A stretch of 64,000 bases of DNA, taken from the NCBI GenBank assembly GCA_022578965.1, contig MU400726.1, positions 1 through 64,000 on the forward strand, given 5' to 3'. The notes under the pieces were generated by a model. That model saw nothing but the letters and a program-made list of their open reading frames with translations, did no database searches and had not been told where the DNA came from. Position numbers and translations under genes: made by a program. Positions 33,723 through 45,732 of the stretch are shown here, in pieces. How positions within the stretch are numbered: the stretch's first letter is position 1; each line of letters begins with the position of its first letter. The stretch is from Xylaria sp. FL1777 (lineage: Eukaryota > Ascomycota > Sordariomycetes > Xylariales > Xylariaceae).

Positions 33723-36181
33723 TCGCAATCGTCCAATCCCAACCGTCAAATTGAAATCATCAAATTGAAATCATCAAATCGAAATCGTCATTTTGGAGAA
33801 GCTTTGGTCGTCAGGACTTTGCAAACGCCGCTCGCTTTTGAAAATATCAAGATGGAAGACGAATGCCGCTCAGCTGGCCGCCGGCGCTGGGCTCCTCGGT
33901 CGCTTCACTTCCACTCCTTCCACTCATCCCGAAGTCTTCCGAATTGCGATCTTTTTAAACTGGTCCGGTCGTTTCGCTCGTTTTGCCTGCGGCACACATA
34001 CGCATGATAGCGCCATTCATTGATACCCTCGCTTGTTTTGTGGTCGAAGACCAGAAAGGAGTCTTTCGAAGACAGTCCACTCATTCGAACCATACCACTC
34101 TTTCCATGTTTTTCTCTCACTCGTATTATATGCAAGCGTTTAGTAGACTTGCCATTCTTTAATAGCTAGTCAGCGCATTGAAAGGTCGGATATCGGTCAG
34201 CGCGCATGGAGGGGAAATGATGAAAGGTACATCTGTAGTAGGGAAGGGGGGGGGGGAGGGGTGAAAGGGGGGGAGAATATGGGAGGATTTGGGGCGGTAT
34301 TTATGACCTTGAGCACGAAAATGATGTGCGAAGCGAGCAAACAGTGAAATTAATGAAATTTCCCGTACCCGATTTCCCATAGCCTTCATATCTACAACAA
34401 CTCAATCAAGTAGGTATTTGTGTTTTCGCGCGTTTCTAGACCGCCGTAATGACCTGACCATCTGATGAGACCCTCTCGCTTACCAGGTATAGAATATGAA
34501 GTCGCCTCTGATGGCACCCACTCAAGAGCTCTTTTGCTGAATCCGGTAATTTCTGTTCCCTCCGCCTCCCACGCTATCTCCCTGGGCACCCCAGTTTTCG
34601 GGAAGCGATGATACCTACTTTGGACAGTGCACTGCGTCTTCCCATCGCTCACCGGGACTCGGCTAACCCAGTTTTAGAGATGCCAAGTTTTTCTATACTC
34701 ACCTCGCTTCCAAAGGAGAGTAATCTTGGAACTACTTATCTATGTATCTGGTCTACACTACTGTATGTTTTACAGCATATCACCAACAGATCTTATATTG
34801 GGCTGTTACGTGTTGGCTTACACGCACCTAACCTAAAGGAGCCCTCCGAAGTAATACCCATTTTCGGGACCCAATTACTTAAGCTACATAGGTAAGCTGT
34901 ATGCGGAGTCAGCGCCGATTAGGTCAAGATACATATCGTCAATTTCGCTTTTTGGTGCGACAGCTACGCTTACGGTAACTTCGTCCTAAGCACATAAAGT
35001 CAACCGCTAGGTACCTATTTGGTCCAACGGTCAGGTCAGCATCTATCGAAACGGGGTGTCCAGAACCAGTTTTGATATTATTAACGCAACTCAGTCGTAT
35101 CGAACAATACCATACAAGCCGTCTTTTATCTGATCTTTCTCATTTCTACAGTAAATCGACAACATAACTTTAAAATTATTCACACTGATATACGTATACC
35201 TCTGGAGGCACGAAAAAGGGATATAGATTGCAATCTCTTCGGACCCTTTTTTGTCACCGACAGTGGCTAATTATCACATATGGCCGGGGAACTTCTGCCT
35301 CTCATTTTCACGGACGGGCCGAATTCCCTGTCCTAATCCAATCGCGGGTCTCAGTGCCGCGTTGATTGGCCGACCTTCGCTCCCCAGGAAAGCCACTTGA
35401 CAAAGCTGGGTTCCCCGCATTGTCGGCATTTGTCTTGGCGGAGGCTAAGCTCTAACAGCTACAAATAAGCCAGTTACACACACACTAGAGTTTAACGGAT
35501 GTTGTGAGGAGATTGCTTTGGGGTTGATGGGGGCAGTATTGGGGGTTCTGTGGAGAGTGCTTTACTGGATTTCTCATAGTTCAAACCCCCCATCGTCCGT
35601 AGCGCTGTGATTAGCTCATGAACCTTGGGGGATAGACTCAAGCCTATCAGCGCTAAGCCACGGGCCGGTTGGCTTCTTCTACTCTGAAGGTAATCATTTC
35701 ATGTCGTATGATCACATAGTGTTAGTTGAGTCTCTCTAGTTGAACATTTCTAGAAATTCCAACGATGATAGAGTGGGGGAAGGAGTACCGGTATCTGGGG
35801 CCACCTGGGGTCTCTATCTGGAGTAATTATTATCCTGATTCTTGCTAGTAGGTTGCTAGCCAACGCCGATCCTTCAGTATCAGCTTGCTTTTGTGACCGA
35901 CGGAAGAGAGATCGGATGAATGGTTTCGGTTAGAGCTACCCCAGAGAACCCGAGTGAAGCGGTCTAGCCGCAACCAACCGGACGGGGCTGGAGCTGGGGT
36001 AACGGCAAACAATAAAACTACGGTTGCATCCCTCTTTTACATATCTCCGCTCGTACTTCGCTGATGTTGCGGGAGTATTTGTGCAACCTCTTAATCTTAG
36101 TCAACCTACCTGGTGCCTTGATTGCAATCAGCGCATTGTCAGACACAGAACTTCGATCCTTTCGGTGCCATTTCGTGGTTC
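33723..36181. other. Intergenic between laccase and MFS transporter
   Basis: About 2.5 kb without a supported gene. It holds a G-rich tract at 34241-34294 and, nearer the MFS gene, several GATA/TATC words (for example TTATCACATA near 35273). Such words could bind GATA nitrogen regulators, but the motif is too short to claim. Confidence 0.55.
34241..34294 (+). other. G-rich tract, potential G-quadruplex
   Basis: At least five runs of three or more G within 54 bp, including one run of 11 G (34246-34256) and one of 7 G. Fits the general rule for an intramolecular G-quadruplex on the plus strand. It lies 0.5 kb downstream of the laccase stop codon. Confidence 0.6.
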
Positions 36182-38624
36182 ATGGACAAAACTGGTGATG
36201 TAGTCGAGCCATCCAAGGCTACAAACGAAAATATGACCGCCGATCCAAGCCACATTTCCGATGCCGGGCGCCCATCCTCCTCCCACGATGACGCCAAGTC
36301 CACCAGAGCCGCCCAGGTCGACGACTTACAGCAGGCCGTGGCGAGAGGGTTGCAACCTCCCGAGATCATTATGCGGTTAACCCCCGAGGAGCGCATTAAG
36401 CTTGAAAAGCGCCTTGTGAGGAAGATCGATTGGCGTCTACTTCCTATGATTATCATCATGTGTATGTCGCGATGCTTCTTCTTAGCACCTTTGAGACATT
36501 CATTTGTTAGAGTGCGCGCGTTGAAAACGCTCGGCGACCACTCGGCTTAGTTTTGCTTCGCTACTTTAAAATAGTATCACTAATTGAATATCCCGGGGTT
36601 AGATATCTTAAACTACATTGATCGGTCGGTGAACACGAATTCCATGGAATCGACGAGAGCGCATACTAACTTAGCATAGAAATAACATTGCTGCTGCAAA
36701 GCTGTCAGGTCTCCCCGAGGATCTCAACCTGAAAGGGAATCAGTTCCAAGTAAGTTCATAGCTTACCCCTCGGAACTGCTCAGCGTTGTATTGACATATC
36801 GGGGTAGACGGCCGTCAGTATTCTCTTTGTTGGGTAAGGTCACCAATGTTTGAGAATATGCTCCCTTAGAGTCTAACTTCGTGGGGTTTTAGTTACTTGT
36901 TGGTACAAGTCCCCTCAAATTTGTTTCTGAACAAAATCGGGTTGCCTGGAATATACCTGCCGACTTGCGTAAGTTGAAACCTAGAACTTGAATGGGTGCA
37001 ATAATCACGCTATGCTAGACATTTGAAAACTAACTTGATATTATGTACAGATGGCAATCTGGGGCGTCATTTCAGCAGCTACCTCAACAGTAACGGTGAG
37101 CAGGCGCCTGTGGTGTCTGAACCGAGAAACATGAGACCTAATGTCGCGCTAGAATTTCAGCGGTTTGATCGCGGTGCGATTCTTCCTGGGTTTTGTCGAA
37201 GCAGTCTATTTTGTTAGTTATATCATATCCCAGGGGCTACAGACTGATGCTAATTCGTGACGGTGACAGCCTGGATGTCTATACTATCTGAGTTGTTGGT
37301 ACACGAGAAAAGAGCTTGGTTTACGTACTGCTCTCTTATACTCTGGCGCACTGTGAGTAGTGGAGTAATTTCCTTCTTTTTAAGCAACTTTTTACATATG
37401 AAGGCTTTCTTTTTGGTCACAGTATGCTTTGGAAGCATCGAGCAGTTTCGAAATATCCACATAATGCCCCCAAAATAGAGATTACTGACCACGATTGTCG
37501 GTAGAATTTCCGGTGCCTTTTCTGGTCTGATTGCAGCAGGCGTCAACGCAAATCTTGATGGCGCGAGAGGCTATGCTGCCTGGCAATGGCTCTTCATTAT
37601 CGAGGGTGTCATCACAGTAGGCGTAGCAATAATAGCAATTCCTATCCTGCCCAATTTCCCACGAACAACCAAATGGCTTTCCGAGGAAGAGAAGGCTCTT
37701 GCGATCTGGAGGCTGGAGGAAGACGTTGGTGAGGACGATTGGGCTGCTGAAGAGCAGTCTATGTGGCATGGCGCTAAACTAGCGTTTAGCGATGTGAAAA
37801 CTTACGTCCTGGTAAAGCATTTTCCGAAGATCTGTCTATCAAGGAAGTCGTACTAACTTAAGGCTGGCTCCTAGTTATTTTTGCTCCTCGGTATTGTATC
37901 ATCTGGAGGTGTGACGAACTTTTTGCCGGCAGTGGTCAAGACTCTGGGCTACAACAATATCAATACTCTCCTATTGACAAGTCCCCCCTACGTCCTCTGC
38001 GTTATCACCTCCTCTTTGAATGCCTGGCACGCGGATCGAACTGGAGAGAGATTTTGGCACATCACACTCTCGCTATGCGTTGCTCTCGTAGGCTTCATCA
38101 TCGCTGCAACCACCTCATCAATAGGTCCACGTTACTTTTCCATCGTTATTATGGTAAGTTGGCAGAGACTGGCCTTTCAATTAGAGTCAGATGGTTGCTA
38201 ATACTATGGTGAATAGGTCCCTGGAATATACGGCGCCTTTGTGGTAGCACTAGCATGGATTAGCAACACAATGCCTCGACCTCCCGCCAAGCGTGCTGCT
38301 GCCCTGTCCTTTATCAACGCCGTATCAAATGCTACCAGTATCTACGTGAGCTATCTGTTAGTCTTCCTATAATGCTTGAAAATAATGAGTAGCGGGCATC
38401 ACGCTGACAAGGGGAACAGATACCAAGACTGGATGGCTCCTCAATATGTTATTGCATTTGGTGTGAACAGCGGGACTACAGTACTCGCAATTGCATCAGC
38501 CTTAATTCTACGGATTATGCTTGTGAGGCTTAATAAGAAGCTTGATCAGGGTATTCATGTCGAGGGCGCTATCAACGCGCTGCCCGGGCACGCAGCTGAG
38601 CATGGATTCAGATTTAAGGTGTAA
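36182..38624 (+). CDS. MFS transporter, Dal5/allantoate permease family, twelve exons
   Basis: Exons 36182-36461, 36603-36624, 36680-36749, 36808-36833, 36893-36968, 37051-37095, 37153-37212, 37270-37352, 37505-37811, 37875-38153, 38217-38356 and 38420-38624 give 530 residues with every join in phase. The protein shows the anion:cation symporter (Dal5/Tna1/allantoate permease) pattern: cytosolic N-terminus; KIDWRLLPMIIIM; YILNYIDRNNIAAAKLSGL (the D-R-N-N helix 1 motif); LLVQVPSNLFLNKIG; FSGLIAVRFFLGFVEAVYFP; WYTRKELGLRTALLYSGALI; WQWLFIIEG; PPAKRAAALSFINA. Twelve helices expected. Family members take up small organic anions or vitamins (allantoate, nicotinate, pantothenate, biotin) with protons across the plasma membrane; the substrate here is not predictable. 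Exons of 22 and 26 nt are very small. The start is the first true ATG (36182). The donor of intron 2 (GTCGGT) is weak. The stop lies 145 bp from the retrotransposon. Confidence 0.9.
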
Positions 38625-38774
38625 ACCCTCTTGGACAGAACAATGATAAACCATAGCTTTAGTAACAGCATTGTTCCAGTAACTATTTCTAATGATACCG
38701 AACCAATGGAAAGGCACACTCTCAAAGCACCAGTGCCAACATACTGTATTACTTCATACCCCTTTATGGCATGC

Positions 38775-39099
38775 TGTCAGACGGACATTAGCCTACAACC
38801 GGGCTCGGGCCATTATTACCCGAGCCAGCGCGTATGAAGCCAGACTATTGGTTTATGATAGTTACTTGTGATATAGTTGCATATGCGGCAACTTAACAGC
38901 TAAGGAAGTCCTAGATTGTATAATAGCCCAACGGGTTAAGGCCTAAACATTGTATGGGACCTTTCGTTTATAAAAGGACTAGAAGTTCCTAAGTTCAAAG
39001 GAAAGACTTGAAAGAACTATGGCCTTAAGACCTCTAGAGAATTATTAGTTGAGTATAATATAACTAAGTTTTAAGCCTTCTACTAAAGCTTTTATTATA
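38775..39099 (+). repeat. 5' LTR (325 bp)
   Basis: Starts TGTCAGACGGACATTAG, with a hairpin at 38802-38826 (GGCTCGGG, 9-nt loop, CCCGAGCC). It ends CTTTTATTATA, where the 3' LTR has CCTTGTCACA, so the terminal CA has become TA. Preceded by the target-site copy CATGC at 38770-38774. Confidence 0.92.
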
Positions 39100-42000
39100 G
39101 ATAATTCTCTATTTTTTTAAGGATACTACTTACTTATGATAAACTTAAGCTATATATTTACTTTTACACTTAGCTACACATAAACATACACTTCTTTTTA
39201 TTTATTAGCTATATGTTTAGCTCGGGTTAATAAGCCTGCGTAGCCTTTAGTAAAGACTTTTACTACTTAGCTTTAAGACAAGGACTTGGAAAAGGAGGAC
39301 TTTGGCAAAAAAGACTTAGAAGAATTAAGCAAAGACAAGAAAGGCTAACTTAGCACCTTATAAAAAAAACTAGAGAACGCTAATTGTAGTTTTAAGCTTA
39401 TTGCAAAAAAACCTAATAAGCTATACTTTTTTGCATAATTATATAATCTTTTAGCTACCTTGGAACTTATGCGTAACAAATAGTCGCTTAGTTCTTTTAA
39501 AGATTTTTTTTTTATTGAACAAATATTTAACTTTATTAACTTTTTCGCAGAAAAAGCAAGAAAGGCTAAAAAGAAAACATAAAATAACATAACTAGGTTA
39601 ACTACTTAGGAAGGAAAAGTGAACCCTAACAATATTTTCGTACTTTATAACTTTTTTATGTTTAATAACGTAGATAATAAAGACTTTACAATATTAAACA
39701 CTGCAATTATAAACCTGCTTAAGTAGCTAATAGAAATCTATAAGCAAATGCAATTTGCTTATAGCAATATATAAGCTTTCGTAAAATATACAAAATTTAT
39801 AAGCTAAGCATAACGTTATAAGCTGTTTGCAACGTATGAGGCAATTTAAACTATATATAACCTTGTTGCAGAACTTTTCTAAACTTAAACTAAAACAACA
39901 TAAGACCAGATTAAGAAGTTTTAGCAGAAAATAATCCAAGGAAGTATTACTTTTTCTAAGGAAGTATAAAGAACTATTGCTTAACTAGCTACTAACGCTT
40001 AAGCTAAAAAACAGGCTATTACTTAACTAAAGAAGGTGGCTAATTATTATTATTATACTTTTAATGTTCTTTAAGAAAAAATAGCTAAACAAAAACAGGC
40101 TTGCTAAAAAAACTAAAGAATAATTAATAGCTAAGCAGCAATAAAAAACAAACAAATTAATTAACTACTTAACTGTCTTTATGCTAACTTATTTTAGCTA
40201 AAAGAGCTTTGCATATATATGCAAGCTGCTTTTATTAAATTCTGCGACTAGCTAAACAACTATTAATAGCTAAACGTGGATTTAATTATAAAGAAGCTTT
40301 AATTGCAAGGTGTTACTACTAGCTTTGCAAGCTAACTTTTTATAAAGCGATTAACTTTTAAAAAGAAGCTTTAGTAGCAAATTACAAATAAGGCATTATA
40401 GGTTACTTGAGCTTGCTTTATTATAAAGGCTTTAAAGGCCTAGTATATAGCTACTTGTGTTATACTTAGAGTTGTTATAGGACTAGCTTTTAATAGGAAT
40501 CCTAGGTTTATTGCAAGGTTTGCTTTAGGCAGAGATCTTAACGATTTTAATAGAAACAACAACCTTTTTGCAAGAAAACTACCTTGCGGTTTCCTTAGAG
40601 GACTGCTTAGGGGCTTACAAAGGCTAACTAAAGGAAACAGCAATTCGGACAATAAATTACCTTTTAGAACGCGCAATTGCTTTATAAAGGCTATTTTAAA
40701 AGCAATTAACAATTTTGCGCCTAGTGTAACTACTTTTAACTCTGTTTAACTAAATAAGCTATAAATTTACAATAATAAAGATTTTGCTAAGTTTTTACTA
40801 TAGTAGCAAAAAGTATAAAACTATATAAAAACGTATATAGAAAGCTTTCCCTTAAATAAGCACTAAATTAATTAGATTAGCTTTTTTTTAACAGATAAAG
40901 CTTTATTATAGCATTAGTTATGCTAAAAGTAGGTCTGCTAAGTTAGTATTGCTAATAATTAAATAGCTTATTAAGTAGCTATAAAGGCTTGCTTTAAAGA
41001 CTTATTAGCTGTTTTTTAATTAGCGGATAAACTAATAAAGGTGATATATAAAGGCAATATAGCTTAGTTTTTTACTAAAGTTCTTAACTTTAATAATTCT
41101 GTAAAATAGTCTAAACTTATGTTTTAAATCTTTATTACGAAGCGCTTACTAAAGGAATTAACCAGAATAGTATACTACGCGCGTAAAACAATACCACAAG
41201 ATAATAGTAACTTTTTAAACGCTATTCAAGAAGCTGGCATAACTTATGAAAACATACTAGCACATTTAAGTTTTTTTTTAAAAAGCAAGCCCGGTTTAAA
41301 AAAAAAGCCCTTAAAACTAGGCTATTTTAATTATAGCAAAGAGAATTGCTTCTGCTTAAGCCAAAATTTATCCTTAAAAAGTAAGTTAAGCAATAATAAA
41401 AAATTTAACAAACTTACTAAAGTAATATTAAACCTAAAAAACAAAAAGTAAGCTAATACTATTATAGCTTTTAAAAGAATAAACCAAGCTATAATTAACT
41501 AACAAAAGAAAAATAAAGTTAATTATTAGCAGTATAGTTAAAACAACTATTATATTTTAGCTTGCTACGTAAAAAAAGATATTGCTAAAAAAAAACTACT
41601 TTTAGCTTTTAAAAGAACTTTTGCTGCTAAACAAAAAACTACTAAAGAAAAGCCTGCTTTAAGCGCAACTAAAAAAGCCAAAATTAATGCAATTATAATA
41701 AATATGCTTGCATTTTAGTTTATAAAACTAAGTAACTTTGATTTGGATTTTTAATAAGCTTTTACAAAGTATTGCGTAAAAATAATTAGCCTGTAAAAAG
41801 TGATTCTGCTTATATATACAACCTAAAGCGTGGCAGAAACTAGCTAAATAATTTAGCTAAACAAAAGAATTAAAAACCTTAATTAAGTTATTAACTTATT
41901 ATTTTTATAACCTTTATATATAATAATTAAAAACATTTTATATAAGTACTTTTAGATATAAAAAGTATAGTTCTAGTAATATTGCTTAGCAAAGCAAAAC

Positions 42001-45000
42001 AATAAAAGCTATTTTTTATTAAGCAGTTATAGCTTTAGCTTATAATTACATTTAACGCATTATATGTACAAAAGGCCAGAAAATATTATATAAAAGAGAT
42101 AGTCCTTTGCTACTAAAAGAACTACTTTACTTGTTTTAGCTTTAAACTTAGCAAACTTAATAGTAATTATAATATGCTATTTTCTTAGTAGTAGCTAAAA
42201 TAATACCTTTTTGCTTGCTTTTTCAAAAAAGCAAACAAGATTACTTTTCCTTTTAAGCGTTACTAAGAATACTATATAAATTAGGCCTTGCTTAACCTAA
42301 AAACAGCTAAAATTATAGCAACTTTGTTAAATAAAGCAGTAAAGAATGCACTGGACTAAGTTCTAGAGAAATTTAAGGAATTTTTGCCGATTATAGCAAA
42401 AGCGGCAGCATAAAAGCTGCTGAACTACTAATTATAAAACTATGCAATCAATATAATTAAAGGCAAAACAGCTTTTTAAGGACCTTTTTATGCTATAAGC
42501 AACTAAAAGCTTAATACTTTAAAACTATAGCTAAAAAACATGCTAAAAATACAACATATTAGGAAATTTACTTTGTTATGTAGCGTTCTTTTTATGTTTG
42601 TAAAAAAAAAGAACCTTAACGATTCTTTTAGACTAGTTATAGATTATTAAAGACTTAACGCAGTAATTATACTTATTTAATACTTTATTTTGTTAATTTT
42701 AGAATTGTAAGCCTGCTTTAAAACAGCTAAATGGTTTTTTAAAATAAACCTTAAATTAGGATTTTACTTTGTAAAAATTAAGGAAAAACACAAATAAAAA
42801 ACTGCCTTTTGCTATAAATACGGACTATTTAAATATATAATTATGCTAATAAGACTAATTAATGCTTTTGTAACTTTTTAGTTAATAATGAACTATATTT
42901 TTTGCGACTTTATTAACGCTAAGCTACTAGTATACTTTGATGATTTCTTTATATATGCTAATACTTAAGAAAAGTATAATTAACTAGTTAAAGAAGTACT
43001 ATAATAATTTACCAAATATAACCTAGCTGTTGCACTACAAAAGTGCAAATGGCAAGTGCAAGAAGTTAAGTTTTTAGGCTATGTTATAAGCACAAAAGAT
43101 ATTTTTATAGCGCAAAACAAGGTGAATTGCATTACTTAATAAGAACTCTTAAGCACCTTAAAAAAATTGCAGCAGTTTATTAGCTTTGCTAATTTCTACT
43201 GGAGATTTATTTGGAAGTTTTTTTTAATCGTAAAACTACTAACGAATGCTAACAAAATGAACCAGAAGCAATAAAAATAAACAAATGCCATAAATAAGGC
43301 TTTTTTTAAACTAAAATACAGATTTACTACTGCTTTTATTCTGGTTTATTTTAATTTATCCTAGGTGGCGCACGTAAAAACTAACGTTTTTAACTTTGCT
43401 TTTAGTGTAGTATTATTTTAAAAAAACAATAATAAGAAACTATACCTTGTAGCGTTCTATTTCTAAAAGCTTATGCCTGCAAAAATGAACTACAAAATAT
43501 ATAATAAAGAACTATTTACTATAATAGATTTACTTAATTAATAGTAATAATACTTTAAGAGCGCTAAACATTAAATCGAAATCTATTTGGACTACTAAAA
43601 CTTATTATACTTTATTACTGCTAAAGTGCTAAATTAACAATAAGCTAAGTAGGCTTAATAACTAGCAACATATTAGTTTATTATTAATTATAAGCTAAAA
43701 TAGCTTAATAAAAAAGCTAACATTATGTTACGCCTTTTTTAATATTGCTTTAAGAAAAAGGGAAATAAAGACTAGCTAATTAAGTCGGTTTTATAAAATA
43801 AGTATTTTTTGTATAACAAAGGAACTATGTTTAATATAGCAGCATTAGTACTGCTTACTTTAAAATAACTTTGTAGCTTTTTTATATTAAACTAGCTGCT
43901 AGAATTTATTAAAAAGATTAAAAAAGCAGCTAAAAATAACCTAGAATATATGATTTAAAAGAAAAAACCCTTTAAAGATATAAAACTTTAAGATAACCTT
44001 TTATATAAGAAAAGACGCTTATAAGTATTTACTACTATTTAATAAGATGTAATAAGATCTAAACATAACACAAAAATTACAGAACATATAAGCATAGATA
44101 AAACATTAGAACTTATTACTTAGAACTTTTAGTAGCTAAACATTAAAGAAACTATACGAGAATTTGTTTACGGATGCTTTAGTTATTAATAAAACAAAGT
44201 ACTATGCTATGCATTCTATGGACTTCTGTAACCTATGGAGCTACACTATGTTTTATAGCAGTTAATCGTAATAGATTTTATTATAAACTTACTTCTTTTT
44301 AATAGATGCAACTCTATATAAGTAATAGTAGATCCTTTTATAAAAATAGAACACTTTATTTTGTTAAAAGTTAATGAAAAGAAAACTAAAGATTTAATTA
44401 AAATATTTGCAAAATTTTATTAAAGATTACATGGTATACTTTTTAATATTATTTCTAATAGAGATTTTAGGTTTATAAGCTACTTTTAGAAAGACTTTTT
44501 AAAGCTTATTAAAGTTAAACCTTAGATAAGTACTGCATTTTACTTTTAAACTAACAGTTAAATAAAACAACTTAACTAAATCCTTAAGATATACTTAAGA
44601 ACGTTTATAAATTACGAAATAACTAACTAGGAAAATTTTTTACTTACTGCGGAGTTTGCATATAATAATGCTTTATTTGCCTTAATTTATATGTTCTTGT
44701 TTTATGTTAACTACGGGTTTTACTTAGTAGCATATAATCTATCTCTAGGTGCGCTACGCAACTTAGCAAGTAACTTGTATGCTTATTAAATAACTAAAGT
44801 TTATAAAAAAGCTAAGCTACAACTAGATAAGTCTAAGCAACAAATGAAGGAATAAGCAAACAAGAAACAACAAGAAACGCTGCTTTATAAACTTAACTAG
44901 CTAGTTATATTAAATGCTTATTATATTAAAACTAAGAGACCTACTAAAAAATTAAACAAAAAAATGTTAGGACTTTTTAAGATTTAAAAGGTAATTTTTT

Positions 45001-45383
45001 TTATTGCTGTTAAGTTATTATTACTTAAAGGTTGAAAAATCTATAACTTATTTTACGTTTTACTTATTAAGCTCTATTGCGCTAGCAATTAAGCACTGCT
45101 TAACTTTAACTAGGTTTTGCAGGAAGTGCTTCCGATTAAGGCAGAAAACTATTAAGTGGAAAAAATTAAGGACTTTATAAAAACCTAAAAGAACATTAAG
45201 TATTTAATTAAGTAGAAAAGTTAGCTAGCTAAATAGCACTAGACTTGGGAACTTTTTGATTATATGTTTACTAATGGCACTAAGGCTTTTATACAGAACT
45301 TTTATTAATATAACCCGGGCAAACTAGCAGATTTCCAAAGTTTAACCAATTAAGGACTTTTAACACTGCTTAAAGCTAAGCTT
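39100..45383 (+). pseudogene. Degenerate gag-pol interior of the retrotransposon
   Basis: No open frame survives beyond about 90 codons. Remnants, all on the plus strand and in the Gypsy order: a zinc-knuckle-like position with the cysteines mostly lost (about 41520-41570); the reverse-transcriptase LVIDY-x-LN region (about 42627-42665); the RT active-site motif VYFDD (about 42930-42945) followed by FFIYA; an integrase-core-like LIVIDF stretch (about 44262-44288); and, near the 3' end, EKIKDF, IKYLIK and TWE at 45150-45260, spaced as in a chromodomain. RT before integrase is the Gypsy order (Copia is the reverse), and the chromodomain points to chromoviruses. No primer-binding site was recognisable after the 5' LTR. 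Confidence 0.85.
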
Positions 45384-45402
45384 AAAAGAAGGAGAGAGAT
45401 GG
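45384..45402 (+). other. Polypurine tract of the retrotransposon
   Basis: AAAAGAAGGAGAGAGATGG, 18 of 19 purines, ends at the base before the 3' LTR. This is where plus-strand DNA synthesis is primed in LTR retrotransposons, and it fixes the LTR boundary. Confidence 0.85.
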
Positions 45403-45727
45403 TGTTAAACGGATATTAGCTTATAACCAAGCTCGGGCTATTATTACCCGAGCTAGCGCGTATAAAGCCAAACCATTGGTTTATAATAGTTACCTGTAAT
45501 ATAGTTGCATATACGGCAACCTAATAGCTAAAGAAGTCCTAGATTGTATAATAGCCTAACGGGTTAAGGCCTAAACATTGTATAGGACCTTTTGTTTATA
45601 AAAGGACCAGAAGTTCCCAAGTTCAAAGGAAAGACTCGAGAGAACTATGGCCTTGAGACCTCTAGAGAATTATTAGTTGAGTACAATATGACTAAGTTTT
45701 AAGCTCTCTACTAGAGCCCTTGTCACA
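45403..45727 (+). repeat. 3' LTR (325 bp)
   Basis: Starts TGTTAAACGGATATTAG and ends CCCTTGTCACA, followed by the target-site copy CATGC at 45728-45732. Colinear with the 5' LTR over the full 325 bp, no length difference. The hairpin at 45430-45454 reads AGCTCGGG, 9-nt loop, CCCGAGCT: the outermost pair changed on both sides compared with the 5' LTR. Confidence 0.92.
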
Positions 45728-45732
45728 CATGC

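Larger units (their letters stand above)
38775..45727 (+). mobile_element. Complete RIP-decayed Gypsy-type LTR retrotransposon, probable chromovirus
   Basis: A 6953-bp element bounded by two direct LTRs of exactly 325 bp (38775-39099 and 45403-45727), starting TGT and ending CACA in the 3' copy. It is flanked on both sides by the same 5-bp target duplication CATGC (38770-38774 and 45728-45732). A purine-rich tract precedes the 3' LTR. The interior is very AT-rich, with stop codons in all frames, yet relics of Gypsy pol can be followed on the plus strand: reverse transcriptase, integrase and a chromodomain-like C-terminus. The two LTRs differ mainly by C/T and G/A transitions, as expected of RIP. 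The element cannot encode working proteins. Inserted 145 bp downstream of the MFS gene. Confidence 0.93.

Noticed and set aside
31654..38624. Secondary-metabolite cluster around laccase and MFS transporter
   Set aside because: No PKS, NRPS, terpene synthase, P450 or cluster regulator lies nearby; adjacency of laccase and carrier alone is not enough.
39100..45383. CRISPR-like or centromeric repeats in the AT-rich region
   Set aside because: No regular spacer-repeat pattern; the segment is explained by the RIP-decayed retrotransposon.
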